Of a DNA stretch of 64,000 bases, positions 62,194 to 64,000 are shown piece after piece (the first letter of the stretch is position 1; each line of letters starts with the position of its first letter). The position numbers and the translations under genes are program-made. Below the pieces are notes generated by a model. That model was not told the DNA's origin and searched no databases. It was given only the letters and a program-made list of their open reading frames with translations. Source of the stretch: Bacillota bacterium (GTDB lineage Bacteria; Bacillota; Clostridia; DSM-8532); NCBI GenBank assembly GCA_023415205.1, contig JAEZLR010000042.1, forward strand, positions 1 to 64,000, given 5' to 3'.

Positions 62194-62787
62194 ATGAAAC
62201 GCTTATGTTTATGGGTGATGATATCTATCCTGCTAATAGCTAGTACGGGGTGTGCTAAAGAGAAAACCAACCCAATACCCAGCTATACAGCCTATTCCAA
62301 TTTAAATGAAAGCTATAGCCTGGAGGATGCCAAAAAAGACGGTTGTGTGGTTTTCGAGGATTTACACCTCACCTCAGGTGAAGAGCATTGGCTCAATTTT
62401 TTGGCTGAAACTAAAAAGGGTAAAACAGCCACCATCCGCCTTGCTCAGTATTATACGCTGGAGGCCCAAAAAGAGCATGTCTCCCCCGAGCTCTATGAAG
62501 AAATCAAAGAGGAGTATCCCAGGCTATTTCTTGTTGATCTTTCCTATGATGGCACGAAATACACCACCTTTTACGTTGAAGAGGATACGGAATTTAGGAG
62601 GGAGTATCTCTATCTCAATCATTATACCGGAGAAGCCAGAAAAGGCGCCGCTTACTCCAGATATGACTGCTATATTCTTGTTAATGACAAGCTTATTACT
62701 TATGAAGACCTCGAAAAAGCTATGGTGAGTAGTCATTCAGACGCATGGATTGATCAAAACCGTATATACATCAACCTCATTCAGTAA
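62194..62787 (+). CDS. Small lipoprotein, DUF4362-like
   Basis: The 197-residue protein has a lipoprotein signal ending ASTGC (Cys at about residue 20). The mature part, with DAKKDGCVVFEDLHLTSGEE and WLNFLAETKKGKTATIRLAQ, resembles DUF4362 lipoproteins of Firmicutes, whose function is unknown. GGGAGGCTGAAGG precedes the ATG. It stands alone behind an operator-like promoter. Confidence 0.65.
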   Translation: MKRLCLWVMISILLIASTGCAKEKTNPIPSYTAYSNLNESYSLEDAKKDGCVVFEDLHLTSGEEHWLNFLAETKKGKTATIRLAQYYTLEAQKEHVSPELYEEIKEEYPRLFLVDLSYDGTKYTTFYVEEDTEFRREYLYLNHYTGEARKGAAYSRYDCYILVNDKLITYEDLEKAMVSSHSDAWIDQNRIYINLIQ

Positions 62788-62900
62788 TAATACTCAGGCT
62801 TTTAAAACCAAAAAAAATCGTTTATAATGAATGAGCGGATGGTTAGTCTTGAGTTAATGCTATTGTTTTCGGTTTCTAATGGAACTCTAATTCATCTAAC

Positions 62901-62971
62901 AGGAGCACCTAATCATTCAAGCTTACAATAGGGAATGTAAGCTTGATGAAACGATATTAATCGGAGGTGCT
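62901..62971 (+). promoter_or_regulatory. Folded leader that may hide the ribosome site of the next gene
   Basis: An 11 bp hairpin TCAAGCTTACA / TGTAAGCTTGA (62918-62946) is enclosed by AGCACCT (62904-62910) and AGGTGCT (62965-62971). The latter contains the GGAGGTG ribosome site, so the fold would block translation of the DUF4342 gene. Confidence 0.45.
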
Positions 62972-62979
62972 TTTACAGT

Positions 62980-63489
62980 ATGAACATTCAAATGATTGAT
63001 GAATTTAGAAGAAGAACTAATGCCAGTTATGATGAGGCAAAGTATTACCTGGACAGATGTAATGGGGATTTACTTGAGGCCATTATTGCTTTTGAAAAAG
63101 AGCGTACCGGTTACCAGACCTATACTTGCAGGGATAAGAAAAATGATTATGGAAAAAGCTACCAGGATAACTACCAAAACGGTTATCAGAGCTATGGAGC
63201 TCCACATTCCCGTTCGGGGAACCTGGGTAGGGGTATTATGAGGGTTCTACAAAGACTGATTGACATAAAGCTTGTTATTACCGATAAATCCCTTAGAACC
63301 TTTAATATTCCGTTGCTTGTACCTGTAGTTTTATTCCCTGTATGGCATATTATCATTGTAATGGCCATTGTAATGATGATCATGGGCTTCAGGTTTTCTT
63401 TTCAAGAAATACCGGATACAAATGTAAATGTGGAATCCTTTGTTGGCAAAATGAAGGATAAGGTTAAAGAGAATACCAGAAGCTTCTAA
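62980..63489 (+). CDS. UBA-like / DUF4342 membrane protein, first copy
   Basis: The 169-residue protein has an N-terminal UBA-like helical domain (IDEFRRRTNASYDEAKYYLD to LLEAIIAFEKE, about residues 5-42). A Tyr/Asn/Gln-rich linker follows, then a DUF4342 domain with LIDIKLVITDKSL and two membrane segments (about 112-138). Function is unknown. GGAGGTG lies 8 bases before the ATG. The next gene is a paralogue. Confidence 0.78.
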   Translation: MNIQMIDEFRRRTNASYDEAKYYLDRCNGDLLEAIIAFEKERTGYQTYTCRDKKNDYGKSYQDNYQNGYQSYGAPHSRSGNLGRGIMRVLQRLIDIKLVITDKSLRTFNIPLLVPVVLFPVWHIIIVMAIVMMIMGFRFSFQEIPDTNVNVESFVGKMKDKVKENTRSF

Positions 63490-63516
63490 GGATTCCAAAG
63501 GACGGAGGTGTCAACC

Positions 63517-64000
63517 ATGGTAACAATAGAGCAGATTGATGAATTCAGGAAACGCACCCATTCCAGCTATGAGGACGCCAAGTTTTTTCTGGAGCGAAAC
63601 AATGGTGATGTTCTGGATGCCATTATTGATTTTGAGCGTGCCAAATCAGGAAAATACCAGAGCTGTAATCGTGGGAAGAATCATGAAGATACCGGAAAGC
63701 GTTTTGCGGAGGTACTGCAAAAGGGATTTGATACCCGTATAATCGTTGAGGATAAGAATTCCACCCTCTTTACCATTCCGGTCATCCTCTTGGTTCTCTT
63801 CATCCCCATGTGGGTGATCATCGCACTGTTTTTCCTGTTCCTGGTGATGCTAGGCTATAAATTCAGTATTAGGGATGTTAAAAGTCAGAATATTAATGTG
63901 GATTCCTTCTTCCATAATATCAATGAGAAAATGAAGGATACCTCCAGCACAAAAAAGCCTCCTCACACTCCAAATCAAGGCTCTGCTCAACCCCAGAGCA
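63517..64000 (+). CDS. UBA-like / DUF4342 membrane protein, second copy (cut by window end)
   Basis: The frame opens with MVTIEQIDEFRKRTHSSYED and continues for 161 codons to the window edge without a stop. It repeats the preceding gene: UBA-like start, DTRIIVEDKNSTLFTIPVI, two membrane segments, and a C-terminal Lys/Ser/Pro-rich tail. GACGGAGGTG lies 8 bases upstream. The pair is 27 bases apart and probably co-transcribed. Confidence 0.78.
   Translation, partial: MVTIEQIDEFRKRTHSSYEDAKFFLERNNGDVLDAIIDFERAKSGKYQSCNRGKNHEDTGKRFAEVLQKGFDTRIIVEDKNSTLFTIPVILLVLFIPMWVIIALFFLFLVMLGYKFSIRDVKSQNINVDSFFHNINEKMKDTSSTKKPPHTPNQGSAQPQS

Overview
The window looks like the chromosome of an anaerobic, endospore-forming member of the Firmicutes, most likely class Clostridia. 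The evidence is the sporulation genes spoIIGA, sigE and sigG, a cotH homologue, S-layer-homology surface proteins, MEP-pathway isoprenoid genes, clostridial-style promoters and GGAGG ribosome sites, and a Gram-positive Tad pilus locus. I cannot name a genus from sequence alone.

Layout. 1-4.7 kb: the end of a ketose 3-epimerase-like gene, an OFA-family MFS transporter, and a VTC polyphosphate polymerase / DUF4956 / CotH operon. 4.8-9.9 kb: an envelope and isoprenoid operon uppS-cdsA-dxr-rseP-ispG, met tail-to-tail by a divergent asparagine-synthetase-like gene with altered active-site residues. 11.9-13.7 kb: spoIIGA-sigE behind a promoter with a long (21 bp) spacer. 13.9-22.2 kb: an exopolysaccharide cluster (DUF4330, O-antigen ligase, flippase, pyruvyl transferase, two F420-hydrogenase-beta-like proteins, GT4) lying between sigE and sigG, which are usually adjacent. 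22.6-25.8 kb: sigG, nrdR, degS-degU. 26-29 kb: a serine hydrolase and a chemoreceptor. 29.2-35.2 kb: a Tad pilus operon (flp, tadE-like, cpaB, receiver-fused cpaE, cpaF, tadB, tadC). 35.3-42.7 kb: uvsE, a zinc-ribbon protein, an iron alcohol dehydrogenase, a membrane PP2C phosphatase, a PrsW-like protease and a trypsin-like lipoprotein. 42.9-44.7 kb: tRNA-Val(GAC) and guaA.

44.67-59.55 kb is the most interesting part. This AT-rich island of about 14.9 kb is inserted exactly at the 3' end of guaA and bounded by a near-perfect 15 bp direct repeat that recreates the last guaA codons. The probable original guaA terminator now lies beyond the right repeat. Inside are an XRE regulator, a cobalamin riboswitch with its terminator, two small paralogues, a 2082-residue S-layer protein with a DUF4430 domain, an S-layer protein with an alpha/alpha-toroid domain, a membrane-anchored DUF4430 protein, a cobO gene broken by UGA at its P-loop, an EcfT, and a single-chain EcfA-EcfA'-S transporter. 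DUF4430 and alpha/alpha barrels are the two halves of animal intrinsic factor and transcobalamin. I therefore read the island as a riboswitch-controlled surface vitamin B12 capture and ECF import system carried on a mobile element that lacks its own integrase.

59.6-64 kb: a membrane XRE regulator, an sdpR-sdpI pair behind a clear palindromic operator, a small lipoprotein behind another operator-like promoter, and two tandem UBA/DUF4342 proteins, the second cut by the window end.
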